Shown here: in pieces, positions 15,907 through 25,246 of the stretch
How positions within the stretch are numbered: the stretch's first letter is position 1
Layout of the letters: every line of letters begins with the position of its first letter
Assembly: GCA_021156365.1 (NCBI GenBank)
Contig: JAJNDK010000001.1
Span: 558,001 to 622,000 of the forward strand
Direction of reading: 5' to 3'
Origin: Bacteroidota bacterium
GTDB lineage: Bacteria; Bacteroidota; Bacteroidia; B-17B0; Aurantibacillaceae
DNA length: 64,000 bases
The notes under the pieces: model-generated
What the model saw: the letters and a program-made list of their open reading frames with translations, nothing else
What the model was told of the DNA's origin: nothing
Database searches by the model: none
Program-made: the position numbers and the translations under genes

Positions 15907-18870
15907 TTAATACCCAAACACATCTTTCAGTGTGAGGTATTTCACTGTACCATATTTCTCAAGGGTTTTAATATCTAATTTATCTTTCTTGCCCAACACC
16001 AGGACGGTCAGCGGCAGGTCTTTTACATATTTGGTCTGGAAGCCTTTCAGGTCTTCGTAGCTCATCGTTTGGATCTTGTCGTAGATAGATTTACGAATAT
16101 CATAATCCAGTCCCATTTTTTTTGCCTGCTCGTAGGTGAAGAGGATCTTGGATTTTGTGATGCGCTCTGTGCGGATCTTCGACAGTACTGCATCTTTGGC
16201 ACCGCTGAACATTACATCCGACTGCGGCATATTATTCAGCAGGTCGTACATACCTCCCATCGCTTCCGGCAATTTATCCGCCTGCGAACCGATGTACGAA
16301 TAGGAATAATAGGACTTATCTTTTTTCGCCGGATTGCGATACGCCGACTGTACGCTGTATGCAAGCGCTCTCGATTCTCTCAGTTCCTGGAAAACGATAC
16401 CCGACATGCCACCACCGAAATACTCATTATACAAAGTAATACCCGGAGATAATTCGGAATTATAGCTTACACCTTTTCCTACCATCAGGATCTCCACCTG
16501 CTTCATTTCATAATCCACCACATATACGGTTTTTCCGGTAGCTTGTTCTTTGAACTCAATCGGCGCAGGTATCGGGATCAGCTTGTCAGGAGCGTTATGC
16601 AATTTGTTCAGGGCGGCTTTCAGCTCCTCCTGGGTTTTTGTTCCGTAATACAGCACCCGGTGCTCGTAACCCGAAAGTTTTTTGATCTTCTCCACTAGCT
16701 GCTCCGGCTTCAACGCTTTCATTTCGTCATCCGAAAGCACATTGGTGAATGGGTTCTTCGCTCCGTACACTCCGTAATTATACATCGCCTGGCGCAGGAT
16801 CACATTTTTTTCCAGCTTCGCATCTTCTCTTGCCTTCATCTTATCTGCTACCAGGTTGTCCAGTACGTCTTTGTCCGGCTGCGCATCGCTCAACAGACTT
16901 TCAAACAGCTCAACAGATTTATCAAAATTCTCTGTAAGACCATTCAGGTTTACATATACCTGATCGGCAGAATTAAATACGTTGAAACTGGAACCGAACT
17001 TGTACAATTCCTTCTGGATCGCTTCTGCCGATAACTTGGAAGTCCCGAGATACGGCAGATAATCGATCGCAATAGGCAATACTTTGTCGTTGTTAGAGCC
17101 CATATCGAATACATAAAACAGATCAAAGGTTTGGTTCTCCTTATTCTGCGTGTACAGAACAGGGATATTGGATTTCATGTTGAACTGTACCAGGTCTTTG
17201 GAATAATCAAGGAATACCGGCTCGATGTTCGCTGCTTTATATTCCACAACGTTTTTCAGGAAAGGCGACTGATCTTCGCGGTTCACCGGAACAGGTGTGA
17301 TCGCAGGTTTATCTACTTTCTGCGCATTTGGATTTTCACCGATGCGTTTGTAAACCACTACATAATTGTTCCCGAAGTTCTTTTTGGCAAAATCAACTAC
17401 TTCTTGTTTGGTTAGTTTGGAAAGACGGTTGATCTTGTTTACCTGATCCGACCATGTTTTATCAGTGGTGAAAGACATGGCCATTTTTATAGCCCTCGAT
17501 GAGTTCTCTTCCATCTCCTTGGTTTGATTATACTTAATATCTGTAATAATAGCAGGGATCAGCCAGTCGGCAAATTCACCTTTTTTCAGTTTTTCAATTT
17601 CTTCCAGCACCAGCTTCGATACATCTTCCAGCTTCTGTCCTTCTTTCGGCTCACCACCTACTATCAGTGTCGAATAATCCTTCATGCCTTCAAAATAACT
17701 GAAAGAGTTCAGCACTTTCTGGCTTTGGTTCAGATCGAGATCAAACAAACCCGCCTTACCGTTACTAAGGATCAATCCGCACAGCATAGTCAGGTCGGCA
17801 TCTTTGGTTCCGGCACCGCCAAAACGGAAGCCCATCATTACGTTTTCCGAATTAGGCCCCAATACTTCTTTTACGATAGGTGCTGTGATCGGAGCTTCCG
17901 GCTCGAATTTAAAAGCAGGCACCGGTTTGGCCTGCATACCGCCGAATTTTGCTTCAATGATCTTAATGGCCTGGTCCGGATCAAAATCACCGCTCATACA
18001 AATAGCCATATTGTTGGGCACATAATTTTTGTAGAAATATTTATTGATCTCCGTCATCGAAGGATTTTTCAAATGGTCGATCGTACCAATGGTTGTCTGC
18101 GTTCCATAAGTGTGTTTTTTGAACAGACCTGACATCAATTGCTCGTATGCCTGGTTGTTGTCATTGTCCAGACCGCGGTTCTTCTCTTCATATACCGCTT
18201 CCAGCTCAGTATGGAACAAACGGAGAACAGGTTTGCGGAAACGCTCTGCTTCCATCGTGATCCAGTTTTCCAGCTGGTTGGAAGGAATATCATTTACATA
18301 CACTGTTTGCTCAACCGAAGTAAAGGCGTTGGTTCCTCTGCAGCCCATAGCAGCGGTCATTTTATCATACTCATTGGCAATAGCATACGTAGCCGCTACG
18401 CCAGATACACTGTCGATCTGGTGATAGATCTTTTCGCGCTGTTTCGGATCTTTGGTTTTGCGGTATACTTCATACAGATTTTCTATTTGCTTGATCATCG
18501 GCTCCTCTTTGGCAAAATCCTTGCTCCCGAATTTATCGGTACCTTTAAACAGCATATGTTCGAGGTAATGCGCCAGTCCGGTAGCATCTGCTGGATCGTT
18601 TTTACTACCGGCCTTCACCGCAATATAGGTCTGAATGCGTGGCTCATTCTTATATACGCTCAGGTATACTTTTAAACCATTCTTCAGGGTATAGATCCGT
18701 GTATTCATAGGATCTCCCGGCACTGTTTCATAGGGAGCCACTGTTTTCGGGGCGGATTTGTCGGCAGGTTTTGCGGTAGAATTTGTTTTCGGTTTCTGAG
18801 CCAGTGCCAGCATAGGCAGCATTACAAGTGCAAAAAGGGATTTACTGAAATAATTGATCATAGTTTTCAT
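15907..18870 (-). CDS. M16-family zinc metallopeptidase (pitrilysin type), secreted
   Basis: 987 residues. The signal peptide (residues 5-25, FSKSLFALVMLPMLALAQ) places it in the periplasm or outer envelope. The inverted zinc motif HYLEH is at residues 101-105 within GLAHYLEHMLFKGT, with the third ligand expected in ELEAVYEEKNRG. Two M16 repeats are present: an active N-terminal half and an inactive C-terminal half from about residue 530, the usual clam-shell arrangement of pitrilysin/PqqL-type enzymes, which degrade peptides. The ATG at 18870 is given; another at 18861 would shorten the protein by three residues. It is divergent from aroE. Confidence 0.9.
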   Translation of the reverse strand: MKTMINYFSKSLFALVMLPMLALAQKPKTNSTAKPADKSAPKTVAPYETVPGDPMNTRIYTLKNGLKVYLSVYKNEPRIQTYIAVKAGSKNDPADATGLAHYLEHMLFKGTDKFGSKDFAKEEPMIKQIENLYEVYRKTKDPKQREKIYHQIDSVSGVAATYAIANEYDKMTAAMGCRGTNAFTSVEQTVYVNDIPSNQLENWITMEAERFRKPVLRLFHTELEAVYEEKNRGLDNDNNQAYEQLMSGLFKKHTYGTQTTIGTIDHLKNPSMTEINKYFYKNYVPNNMAICMSGDFDPDQAIKIIEAKFGGMQAKPVPAFKFEPEAPITAPIVKEVLGPNSENVMMGFRFGGAGTKDADLTMLCGLILSNGKAGLFDLDLNQSQKVLNSFSYFEGMKDYSTLIVGGEPKEGQKLEDVSKLVLEEIEKLKKGEFADWLIPAIITDIKYNQTKEMEENSSRAIKMAMSFTTDKTWSDQVNKINRLSKLTKQEVVDFAKKNFGNNYVVVYKRIGENPNAQKVDKPAITPVPVNREDQSPFLKNVVEYKAANIEPVFLDYSKDLVQFNMKSNIPVLYTQNKENQTFDLFYVFDMGSNNDKVLPIAIDYLPYLGTSKLSAEAIQKELYKFGSSFNVFNSADQVYVNLNGLTENFDKSVELFESLLSDAQPDKDVLDNLVADKMKAREDAKLEKNVILRQAMYNYGVYGAKNPFTNVLSDDEMKALKPEQLVEKIKKLSGYEHRVLYYGTKTQEELKAALNKLHNAPDKLIPIPAPIEFKEQATGKTVYVVDYEMKQVEILMVGKGVSYNSELSPGITLYNEYFGGGMSGIVFQELRESRALAYSVQSAYRNPAKKDKSYYSYSYIGSQADKLPEAMGGMYDLLNNMPQSDVMFSGAKDAVLSKIRTERITKSKILFTYEQAKKMGLDYDIRKSIYDKIQTMSYEDLKGFQTKYVKDLPLTVLVLGKKDKLDIKTLEKYGTVKYLTLKDVFGY

Positions 18871-19096
18871 TTAATAGACTCCCGGTTGGCCGGATCTGTT
18901 TTTACATAAAAGTACTGGATTTTTTGAATTTACCCGGCCATTTTTTTCTTTCGGTGTATTTGTCCTTTTAACGGTAGATAATACGGTTCAGCTGCAAAAG
19001 TGCCAAAACATTTTTTTTCATTTCGGCAAGGGTAAATGCAATTTGGATGCCGTTTTTGACAAGAATGGAGTACTTTCGTATCGTTTTATATAATTT

Positions 19097-19843
19097 ATGA
19101 AGAAACTGGGGCTGATCGGCAAACAACTTTCTCATTCTTTTTCGAAGGTCTATTTCGAAGAAAAATGGATGAAAGCAGGAATAAGTGACTATACCTATGA
19201 TCTGTTCCCGCTTCCTGATATTTTGATGTTCCCTGCCCTGTTGGAAACAATGCCGGAGCTCGTGGGATTAAATGTCACGATCCCCTATAAAGAACAGATT
19301 ATACCCTACCTTCATGACCTGGACCCAACAGCCCGGGAGACCGGAGCGGTCAATTGCATTAAGGTCCTTACTGACAAACAGCTGATCGGATACAACACGG
19401 ATACATTTGGCTTTCAGCAATCCATCAAACCCTTCCTGGAGCCTCAACACGATAAAGCCCTGATCCTTGGTACCGGAGGTGCTTCCAAAGCCGTAGCTTT
19501 TGTACTGAAAAATATTGGTGTGGAATGTTTTTTTGTTTCGAGGTCAACTACAGCCGGGAAAAGCAATGTATTTACCTATGACCAGTTAAATGATGCGATG
19601 CTGGCTCACTTCAAGCTGGTGATCAATACCACACCGGTAGGAATGTATCCGGATGTCAGCTCCTGCCCCTCTGTTCCGTTTGAGAGCGTTGGACCCGGGC
19701 ACCTGATGTATGATCTTGTGTACAACCCGGAAGAAACGGAGTTTGTAAAACGGGCAAGACAAAAAGGTGCGGTGGCGGTTAACGGATTGAGTATGCTGTA
19801 TCACCAGGCGGATAAGGCCTGGGAGATCTGGACAAAGGAATGA
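19097..19843 (+). CDS. aroE: Shikimate dehydrogenase
   Basis: 248 residues; reduces 3-dehydroshikimate to shikimate with NADPH in aromatic amino-acid synthesis. Substrate-binding residues are seen in LSHSFSKVYF (residues 11-20), Lys65 in NVTIPYKEQ and Asp102 in NTDTFGF. The nucleotide-binding loop GTGGASK lies at 125-131. The conserved C-terminal NGLSMLYHQADKAWEIW is intact. A TACTTTCG at 19071-19078, one mismatch from the -7 consensus, lies 18 bp before the ATG. Confidence 0.96.
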   Translation: MKKLGLIGKQLSHSFSKVYFEEKWMKAGISDYTYDLFPLPDILMFPALLETMPELVGLNVTIPYKEQIIPYLHDLDPTARETGAVNCIKVLTDKQLIGYNTDTFGFQQSIKPFLEPQHDKALILGTGGASKAVAFVLKNIGVECFFVSRSTTAGKSNVFTYDQLNDAMLAHFKLVINTTPVGMYPDVSSCPSVPFESVGPGHLMYDLVYNPEETEFVKRARQKGAVAVNGLSMLYHQADKAWEIWTKE

Positions 19844-19865
19844 TCCGGCTGTCGATTTAGTTTTT

Positions 19866-20006
19866 GCCGCAGATTTCGCAGATGAAAATTACCTTTAGTA
19901 TGTAGTTTATCTGTTGAAATTTTTACCGGATACAAAATTACAATATATATACTGAATGCTTTGACCGCTGTATCCCCAATCCGCGTAATCTGTGGAAATC
20001 TGCGGC
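19866..20006. repeat. Dispersed inverted repeat, copy A
   Basis: GCCGCAGATTTCGCAGAT (19866-19883) is mirrored by AATCTGTGGAAATCTGCGGC (19987-20006), flanking about 100 bp of unrelated sequence. The same arm words recur at 55634-55752. It lies between aroE and the convergent LytTR gene. Confidence 0.75.
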
Positions 20007-20013
20007 TGACAGT

Positions 20014-20757
20014 CTATATCCCCAGTTTTTCTTTCAGCCTGGAGTAACCGCTCCTGCTGAGCGGAATACGTTGCCCGGTTTTCAAAAGGGCGATATGGCT
20101 GTTTTTTTCCATAGGCTCTATGCGCGTTAATTCCTGCAGGTTGATGATGAAGGAACGATGCACGCGAAGGAATTGTTTTTCATTCAGACTCGCTTCGTAA
20201 GAAGACATTGTTTTTTTCTTCAGGTACCAGCTGTCTTTGGTAAAGATCTTTACGTAATCGTCAAAGGCTTCTATATAACAAATATCATCTATAGGTACGA
20301 TACGGATGTCGCTTCCGTTCTTCACCACGATACGGTTCTGCTCTTCGGCCTGGTGATTGATATTCATCAGCAGGTCTTCCGTTTTTTTTATGGCAGATGA
20401 ATTACCCCTTTGCTGCAGGAATTTCTGGAAAGCTTTGTCGAAACGCTCCTTACTGAATGGCTTCAACAGGTAATCAACGGCATTTGCCTCAAAAGCGCGC
20501 ATCGCATATTCATCAAATGCCGTGGTAAAGATCACTGCGGGCATCTCTTCCACCAGCTCCAGCATTTCGAAACCCGATATCTTCGGCATTTGTATATCGA
20601 GAAAAATAAGATCCGGCTTGTGCTGCTGGATGGCTTTTAATCCTTCATACCCGTTATTGCATTCCTGCACGATATCCACCTCCGGATAGCTTTGCAGGTA
20701 TTCGACAACAATGCTTCTTGCCAGCGGTTCATCATCTATTACAACGATCTTTATCAT
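20014..20757 (-). CDS. LytTR-family response regulator
   Basis: 247 residues. The receiver domain has the acidic pair DDE at 8-10 and the phospho-acceptor Asp54 in IFLDIQMPK, with the conserved Lys in KPFSKERF. The C-terminal LytTR DNA-binding domain runs from about 145 to the end (IVPIDDICYIEAFDDYVKIF, FLRVHRSFIINL). It overlaps the upstream kinase gene by 4 bp (ATGA), so kinase and regulator are a coupled two-component pair. Confidence 0.93.
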   Translation of the reverse strand: MIKIVVIDDEPLARSIVVEYLQSYPEVDIVQECNNGYEGLKAIQQHKPDLIFLDIQMPKISGFEMLELVEEMPAVIFTTAFDEYAMRAFEANAVDYLLKPFSKERFDKAFQKFLQQRGNSSAIKKTEDLLMNINHQAEEQNRIVVKNGSDIRIVPIDDICYIEAFDDYVKIFTKDSWYLKKKTMSSYEASLNEKQFLRVHRSFIINLQELTRIEPMEKNSHIALLKTGQRIPLSRSGYSRLKEKLGI

Positions 20758-21794
20758 GATTGAGGGATTTTAATAATGGTGGTAAATACGTTCTGATCTT
20801 TCCGGATAACAACGAGGTCACTTTGTGCAAACAGCAGATACAACCTGCGCTGAACACTCGATAGCCCGAATCCTGTTCCTTTGTTGACCGATTGGGTATC
20901 CGGGTCAAAAGGATTCTCCACTTTTACGATCAGTTGGTTGTTGCTTATTTCCGCTTTAATACGGATCGTGATCGCATCAATGGTATCGTACAGCCCGAAC
21001 TTGATCGCATTTTCCACTACCGGCTGCAGGAGTAAAGCAGGGATCAGCAGTGCATTAGCCTCTTCATTACACTCTATCTCCGTTTGCAGGCGGTTGCCGA
21101 AGCGTACTTTTTCTATTTCAAGATACAGGTTCAGGTGTACCAGCTCATCTTTAAAAGGAATAAGTGAGCGGTCTTCATGTTTGATCGTACCCCGCAAGAA
21201 ATCAGACAGCTGCTGGATCATTTTTCGTGCTTCCTGTGGTTTGCTTCCTACCAATGCGTTGATCGAATTGAGGCTGTTAAATAAAAAATGTGGCTGTAGC
21301 TGCAAACGAAGCTTACTTAATTCGGCTTCTTTAGCAAGGCCTGTATATTCGGTTTCCCGGAGCTTTTTCTCCTGTTGTTCCTGGTCGTACTGAACTACCC
21401 AGCGGGATATCTGCAGCCAGGAGATCAGGAGCAGGAAGAAAACGAAACGGAGCGGAAGTGATTTGTGAAGAAAAGCAAGGTAGATAGTTTCTTTCGGAAA
21501 AACCTGCTGCAATACAAACTGCAATGCATAGACCGCGAGAAAAGTAAAGGCCAGCCCCCAGATCAGCCGCTGGAAGCGCTCACCGGACTTGGGTTTGTAG
21601 AACCGGAACATGTTATTGGAAACATATACGGCCAGTAAAAGCAGAAAATTGGAAAGTATACTATCTATGAGACTGATGGCAAACCCCTGCTCATAATAAT
21701 ACAGGAGAATGGTCTGGATGCTGGTCCATACCACGAACCAGGCCACGCTTACAAAAAGTACTCTTCTTGAATATGTAACAGAACCGGAGAGCAA
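20754..21794 (-). CDS. LytS/YehU-type sensor histidine kinase
   Basis: 346 residues with four membrane segments in the first 130 residues. The His_kinase domain has the phospho-acceptor His169 in LQLQPHFLFNSLNSINAL and an ATPase domain with QPVVENAIKFGLYD and GTGFGLSSVQRRL. No ATG is available: the start given is TTG at 21794, 6 bp after the DUF4288 stop. It lies in an operon with a LiaF-like protein, DUF4288 and the LytTR regulator, which points to envelope-state sensing. Confidence 0.9.
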   Translation of the reverse strand: MLSGSVTYSRRVLFVSVAWFVVWTSIQTILLYYYEQGFAISLIDSILSNFLLLLAVYVSNNMFRFYKPKSGERFQRLIWGLAFTFLAVYALQFVLQQVFPKETIYLAFLHKSLPLRFVFFLLLISWLQISRWVVQYDQEQQEKKLRETEYTGLAKEAELSKLRLQLQPHFLFNSLNSINALVGSKPQEARKMIQQLSDFLRGTIKHEDRSLIPFKDELVHLNLYLEIEKVRFGNRLQTEIECNEEANALLIPALLLQPVVENAIKFGLYDTIDAITIRIKAEISNNQLIVKVENPFDPDTQSVNKGTGFGLSSVQRRLYLLFAQSDLVVIRKDQNVFTTIIKIPQS

Positions 21795-21800
21795 AATAGC

Positions 21801-22157
21801 TTAGAATGTTAATGAATCGATCAGCGTGTTACTTTGAATCGTTTTGGATTTAAAGTGAGCAAATTTAATGTATTCTGTGCTTTGTTCTGCTTCATGCACT
21901 CTCGAATAGATCTCTATACCGCTTTTTAATTCCTTGATCTCGTTCAGCTCTACTACATTGATGAATTTCCATTTCACTTTGCGGAAACCATCGTTTGCCA
22001 TTTCGGTCTCTTCGTTCTTCCCCATCAGCTGGGCCTGCGCAAAGGCCTGTGCATGGCTTTCGGCCTGTATCATACGAAGCTGCTCGTCGAACTGACTGCT
22101 ATTCTCTGCTCCGTTGTCGAGAATATTAAACACCAGTTTTGCAATGTACCAATTCAT
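21801..22157 (-). CDS. DUF4288 family protein
   Basis: 118 residues, cytosolic. The pattern MNWYIAKLVFNI, then FDEQLRMIQAESHAQAFAQA, then WKFINVVELNEI and GIEIYSRVHE fits DUF4288, a small family of unknown function. It stands between the LiaF-like gene (18 bp upstream) and the sensor kinase (6 bp downstream) and is presumably co-transcribed with them. Confidence 0.75.
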   Translation of the reverse strand: MNWYIAKLVFNILDNGAENSSQFDEQLRMIQAESHAQAFAQAQLMGKNEETEMANDGFRKVKWKFINVVELNEIKELKSGIEIYSRVHEAEQSTEYIKFAHFKSKTIQSNTLIDSLTF

Positions 22158-22175
22158 AATTTTGTTTTTAATAGA

Positions 22176-22967
22176 TTAATAACTTACTATTTCTATTCCG
22201 CCGAATACTGCATTTCCTTTTAGCACCAATACTTTCTCCCTGTCCACTGCACTTGGCTCGATCACACGTTTATCTTCGATCCCACCGCAAAAAGTGGTTA
22301 TTTCGGATTGCACATCCCAGTTACGGGGCACCACTAACTTCACTCCTCCGAATATAGCTGTGATCTCCAGCGACACTTTCCCTCCGATATCTGCCTGTGT
22401 AAGGTTCAGTTCACCTCCTCCGAAAAAATTGGTCAGCTCACCGCCTTTAAAATTTTTGGATACTACATGTTTTTTGAACCCGCCGAACACATTGGATGCA
22501 TCCATATAGTCGTCTGTATCCTCTGTCTTTTCTGCATCATTTTCCTTCCAGTGGAATCTATGATCATGGCGACCATGACGGTGATGATGGCGATGCCAGC
22601 GGTCAAAGCTTCTGCGTGGCTTGAATATGATGAACAATCCCAGCAGGATGATCACTACCGGCCAGATGAATTGACCTATATGAATATTAGGAACATAATC
22701 AGCAACGATAAAAGCCGTACCGATCAGAATAGGTATGATCCAGACCATTTTTTTGAAGCCGTGTTTAATGGCTGCAATAAATCCGAATCCGATCAGCAGC
22801 ATTTTCCAGGAGAGTATCCAGTCCGGAAATTCCACGCCTGCTTTTTTCAAAAAGAACAATACACCAGCTGTAACAACAACGATCCCCCCTCCTATCTTAC
22901 CACGTCTGTGCCTCAGATCCCAGTCTTTTTTACACTCCATGTGGTCATATACTTTCTCTGTACTCAT
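22176..22967 (-). CDS. LiaF-like membrane protein
   Basis: 263 residues. Basic N-terminus (RHRRGKIGGG) then four hydrophobic segments between residues about 28 and 110 (GIVVVTAGVLFFLKKAG, MLLIGFGFIAAI, VWIIPILIGTAFIV, PVVIILLGLFIIF), a His-rich stretch (RWHRHHHRHGRHDHRFHWK) and a C-terminal beta-solenoid of the LiaF/DUF2154 type (NFFGGGELNLTQADIGG, AIFGGVKLVVP, FCGGIEDKR, AVFGGIEIVSY). LiaF proteins inhibit envelope-stress two-component systems, and here the gene heads an operon with one. An in-frame ATG at 23021 lies upstream of the promoter (22985-23015), so the ATG at 22967 is the start. Confidence 0.85.
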   Translation of the reverse strand: MSTEKVYDHMECKKDWDLRHRRGKIGGGIVVVTAGVLFFLKKAGVEFPDWILSWKMLLIGFGFIAAIKHGFKKMVWIIPILIGTAFIVADYVPNIHIGQFIWPVVIILLGLFIIFKPRRSFDRWHRHHHRHGRHDHRFHWKENDAEKTEDTDDYMDASNVFGGFKKHVVSKNFKGGELTNFFGGGELNLTQADIGGKVSLEITAIFGGVKLVVPRNWDVQSEITTFCGGIEDKRVIEPSAVDREKVLVLKGNAVFGGIEIVSY

Positions 22968-22984
22968 TGGTTTTAATTTTTTGT

Positions 22985-23015
22985 CAAATGTAGGACAGGA
23001 AAAGCCACTGTACAA
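22985..23015 (-). promoter_or_regulatory. Promoter of the LiaF-like/DUF4288/LytS/LytTR operon
   Basis: Minus strand TTG (23013-23015), 20 bp, TACATTTG (22985-22992), an exact TAnnTTTG. Transcription would start near 22981, leaving a 14-nt leader and excluding the ATG at 23021. Confidence 0.7.
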
Positions 23016-23164
23016 TGGCATTTAGGCGGCAGGTCGGGTGAAGTCGGTGAATGGTACTTTAGAGAGGGTAATAAGGAAGGTGCTTTTAACTGCCACATAC
23101 ATAAAGTAATACTCCCCGGAAAATTCATAAAAAAATGCAGACAGGCCTACTTTAAAGTAAACAA

Positions 23165-23208
23165 AAAACTCAGCGCTCTTTGCGCCAACTTTGTGTTCTT
23201 TGCGGTTA
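23165..23208. repeat. CTTTGCG-type dispersed repeat
   Basis: The words CTCTTTGCGCC and TTCTTTGCGGTTAA occur in tandem just after the ftsX stop. Short repeats of this wording are scattered through intergenic DNA in many unrelated bacteria; function unknown. No second full copy was seen in this window. Confidence 0.45.
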
Positions 23209-23211
23209 AAA

Positions 23212-24078
23212 TCAGAAATACAGATCTTCTGCTTTCAGCCGCAGATAGCGGCGTACGGACAGCGCAGAGCTGAGCCCCGATATGAGCACCCCGATGAGTA
23301 TAATAACGCCGAACAGCAGCAATAATCCATTGGGATCCTGTGCTACGAGTATATCCGGGATATAGAGCGTGATCAGGTAAATGCAGCCGGCCAGCAAAGA
23401 CATGGCAAATATGGCGGAAATAATACCATTCCGGATCCCTTTCAGTATAAAAGGTCCCCGGATAAAACCTTGTGTGGCTCCCACCAGGTACATGGTACGG
23501 ATCAAAAAACGTTTGGAATAAATAGATAAACGGATCGTGTTATTAATAAGCCCAACCGCTACCACCACTAATAATGAAGCGAAGATCAACACGATCAGGC
23601 CGATTTTTTTTGTATTGTCATTTACGTTATCGATCAGTACTTTCTGATACACGACTTCTCGAACGATCCGGTTGGAAGTGATCTCTTTTTCTATCCAGGC
23701 CACACTGTCCTGGTTGGCATATTCCGACTTCAGATTCACATTGATAGAAACCGGTAATGGATTATACCCAAGAAACGCAACGAAATCATCGCCCGTTTCT
23801 TTTTTCATCTCTTCGGCAGCCTCTTCTTTTGATTTGTAAACGGCGCTTTTAACGTATACGGCAGCATCCATGTCTTTCCGAAGCTTCTCTATATCCGATT
23901 CGTTCGCTGTTTCTTTCAGATAGATCTGGAATCCGATATTTTCCTTGTAATGATCCGTCAGTTTTTTGGTATTCAATAATAACCAGCCTACAAAGGCCAG
24001 CATGAATAACACCAATGAAAGGCTAACAATAACGGTAACGGAAGATGTTTTGAGCTTATTTACAGGACTTTTTGCCAC
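23212..24078 (-). CDS. ftsX: Cell-division protein FtsX
   Basis: 288 residues. One membrane segment at about 13-35 (SSVTVIVSLSLVLFMLAFVG), an extracytoplasmic domain to about 155 (IGFQIYLKETANESDIEKL), and three more membrane segments in a C-terminal FtsX permease domain. FtsX forms an ABC-type complex with FtsE that couples division to peptidoglycan hydrolase activation. ftsE is not adjacent here. The start is GTG at 24078; no ATG is near. Confidence 0.9.
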   Translation of the reverse strand: MAKSPVNKLKTSSVTVIVSLSLVLFMLAFVGWLLLNTKKLTDHYKENIGFQIYLKETANESDIEKLRKDMDAAVYVKSAVYKSKEEAAEEMKKETGDDFVAFLGYNPLPVSINVNLKSEYANQDSVAWIEKEITSNRIVREVVYQKVLIDNVNDNTKKIGLIVLIFASLLVVVAVGLINNTIRLSIYSKRFLIRTMYLVGATQGFIRGPFILKGIRNGIISAIFAMSLLAGCIYLITLYIPDILVAQDPNGLLLLFGVIILIGVLISGLSSALSVRRYLRLKAEDLYF

Positions 24079-24204
24079 GATCTGATCGGTTTAATAAAGC
24101 ATCTAAGTTAACCGATGTCTTGTTCTGTTTTTAATTGCCTGCGTCAATGTAATTAACAGGCGGGTGTTAAGAGCCGGATTTAGTATCCTTTTTGAAAAAA
24201 TCAA

Positions 24205-24236
24205 TTTGCATTTTACCTTCAATACAGCTACTTTAG
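24205..24236 (+). promoter_or_regulatory. Promoter of the MBL-fold hydrolase gene
   Basis: TTTG (24205-24208), 20 bp, TACTTTAG (24229-24236), one mismatch to TAnnTTTG. Leader of about 21 nt to the ATG at 24261. Confidence 0.55.
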
Positions 24237-24260
24237 AAAACTCAATTTCAAATCTTTACT

Positions 24261-25106
24261 ATGAATATATTTTCTGTGAACAGTGGCAATTTTAAACTGG
24301 ACGGCGGCGCCATGTTCGGGGTGGTACCCAAAAGCATCTGGAACCGGACGAATCCCGCAGATGAGAACAATATGTGCAACTGGTCCATGCGCTGTATGCT
24401 GGTTCAGACCGGCAACAGACTGATACTGATAGACAATGGCATCGGCGACAAACAGGATGCGAAATTTTTCAGTTATTATTTTCTTAATGGTGATGATACC
24501 CTTGAAAAATCGGTTAACAAGGCAGGCTTCAGCTTTGATGAGATCACGGATGTATTCCTGACGCACTTGCATTTCGATCACTGTGGAGGAAGCATTAAAT
24601 ATGCAGATTCGGAACGGACAAAACTGGTACCTACTTTTAAAAATGCCACCTACTGGAGCAATGCCCAGCACTGGAAATGGGCCACAGAGCCGAATCCACG
24701 GGAAAAAGCCAGTTTCATAAAAGAAAATATTTTACCGATCGAACAAAGCGGGCAATTAAAGCTCATTGAAAAAGAAGGTGAATTCCTGCCCGGCTTCGAT
24801 GTGAAATTTGTGTATGGGCATACCGATGCTATGATGCTGCCGCTTATTACCCATAAGAACAGAAAAATATTGTATACTGCAGATCTTACGCCATCCGTAG
24901 GTCATCTGCCAATACCATATGTGATGGGCTACGATGTGCGTCCGCTTGAAACACTGAAAGAAAAAGAACGATTATTAAACACAGCTGCGCAGGAAGACTG
25001 GCTACTGTTTTTTGAGCACGACAGTGTGAACGAATGTTGTTCGCTGGAACAAACCGAAAAAGGTGTACGCCGGAAAGAGGCAGGCAAACTCGCAGACTTC
25101 ATTTAA
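24261..25106 (+). CDS. MBL-fold metallo-hydrolase
   Basis: 281 residues, no signal peptide. The dinuclear zinc motif THLHFDHCGG gives His102, His104, Asp106 and His107; further ligands are expected in FVYGHTDAM, LYTADLTPS and FFEHDS. The arrangement matches the lactonase/hydrolase branch (AiiA-like) of the superfamily, but substrate cannot be read from the sequence. It stands alone with its own promoter. Confidence 0.9.
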   Translation: MNIFSVNSGNFKLDGGAMFGVVPKSIWNRTNPADENNMCNWSMRCMLVQTGNRLILIDNGIGDKQDAKFFSYYFLNGDDTLEKSVNKAGFSFDEITDVFLTHLHFDHCGGSIKYADSERTKLVPTFKNATYWSNAQHWKWATEPNPREKASFIKENILPIEQSGQLKLIEKEGEFLPGFDVKFVYGHTDAMMLPLITHKNRKILYTADLTPSVGHLPIPYVMGYDVRPLETLKEKERLLNTAAQEDWLLFFEHDSVNECCSLEQTEKGVRRKEAGKLADFI

Positions 25107-25154
25107 ACCGGTTCCTGATAAGTACTGAATTTATTGGACTTTCGAAGCCGGGTG

Positions 25155-25246
25155 CGTAAAAACACCACGGTCGGGTGCGTAGTTTGCGCAATAAAACTAC
25201 CGTAGTTATACGTATGAAAGTCCCGTAGTTCTACGCTTGATAATAA
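25155..25246 (+). promoter_or_regulatory. Four 23-bp iterons upstream of the secreted nuclease
   Basis: CGTA-starting boxes recur at 25155 (CGTAAAAACACC), 25178 (CGTAGTTTGCGC), 25201 (CGTAGTTATACG) and 25224 (CGTAGTTCTACG), exactly 23 bp apart. The last two are imperfect dyads (CGTA-N4-TACG). The array ends at the -33 box of the promoter at 25237-25267, a typical position for activator binding sites. Confidence 0.7.
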
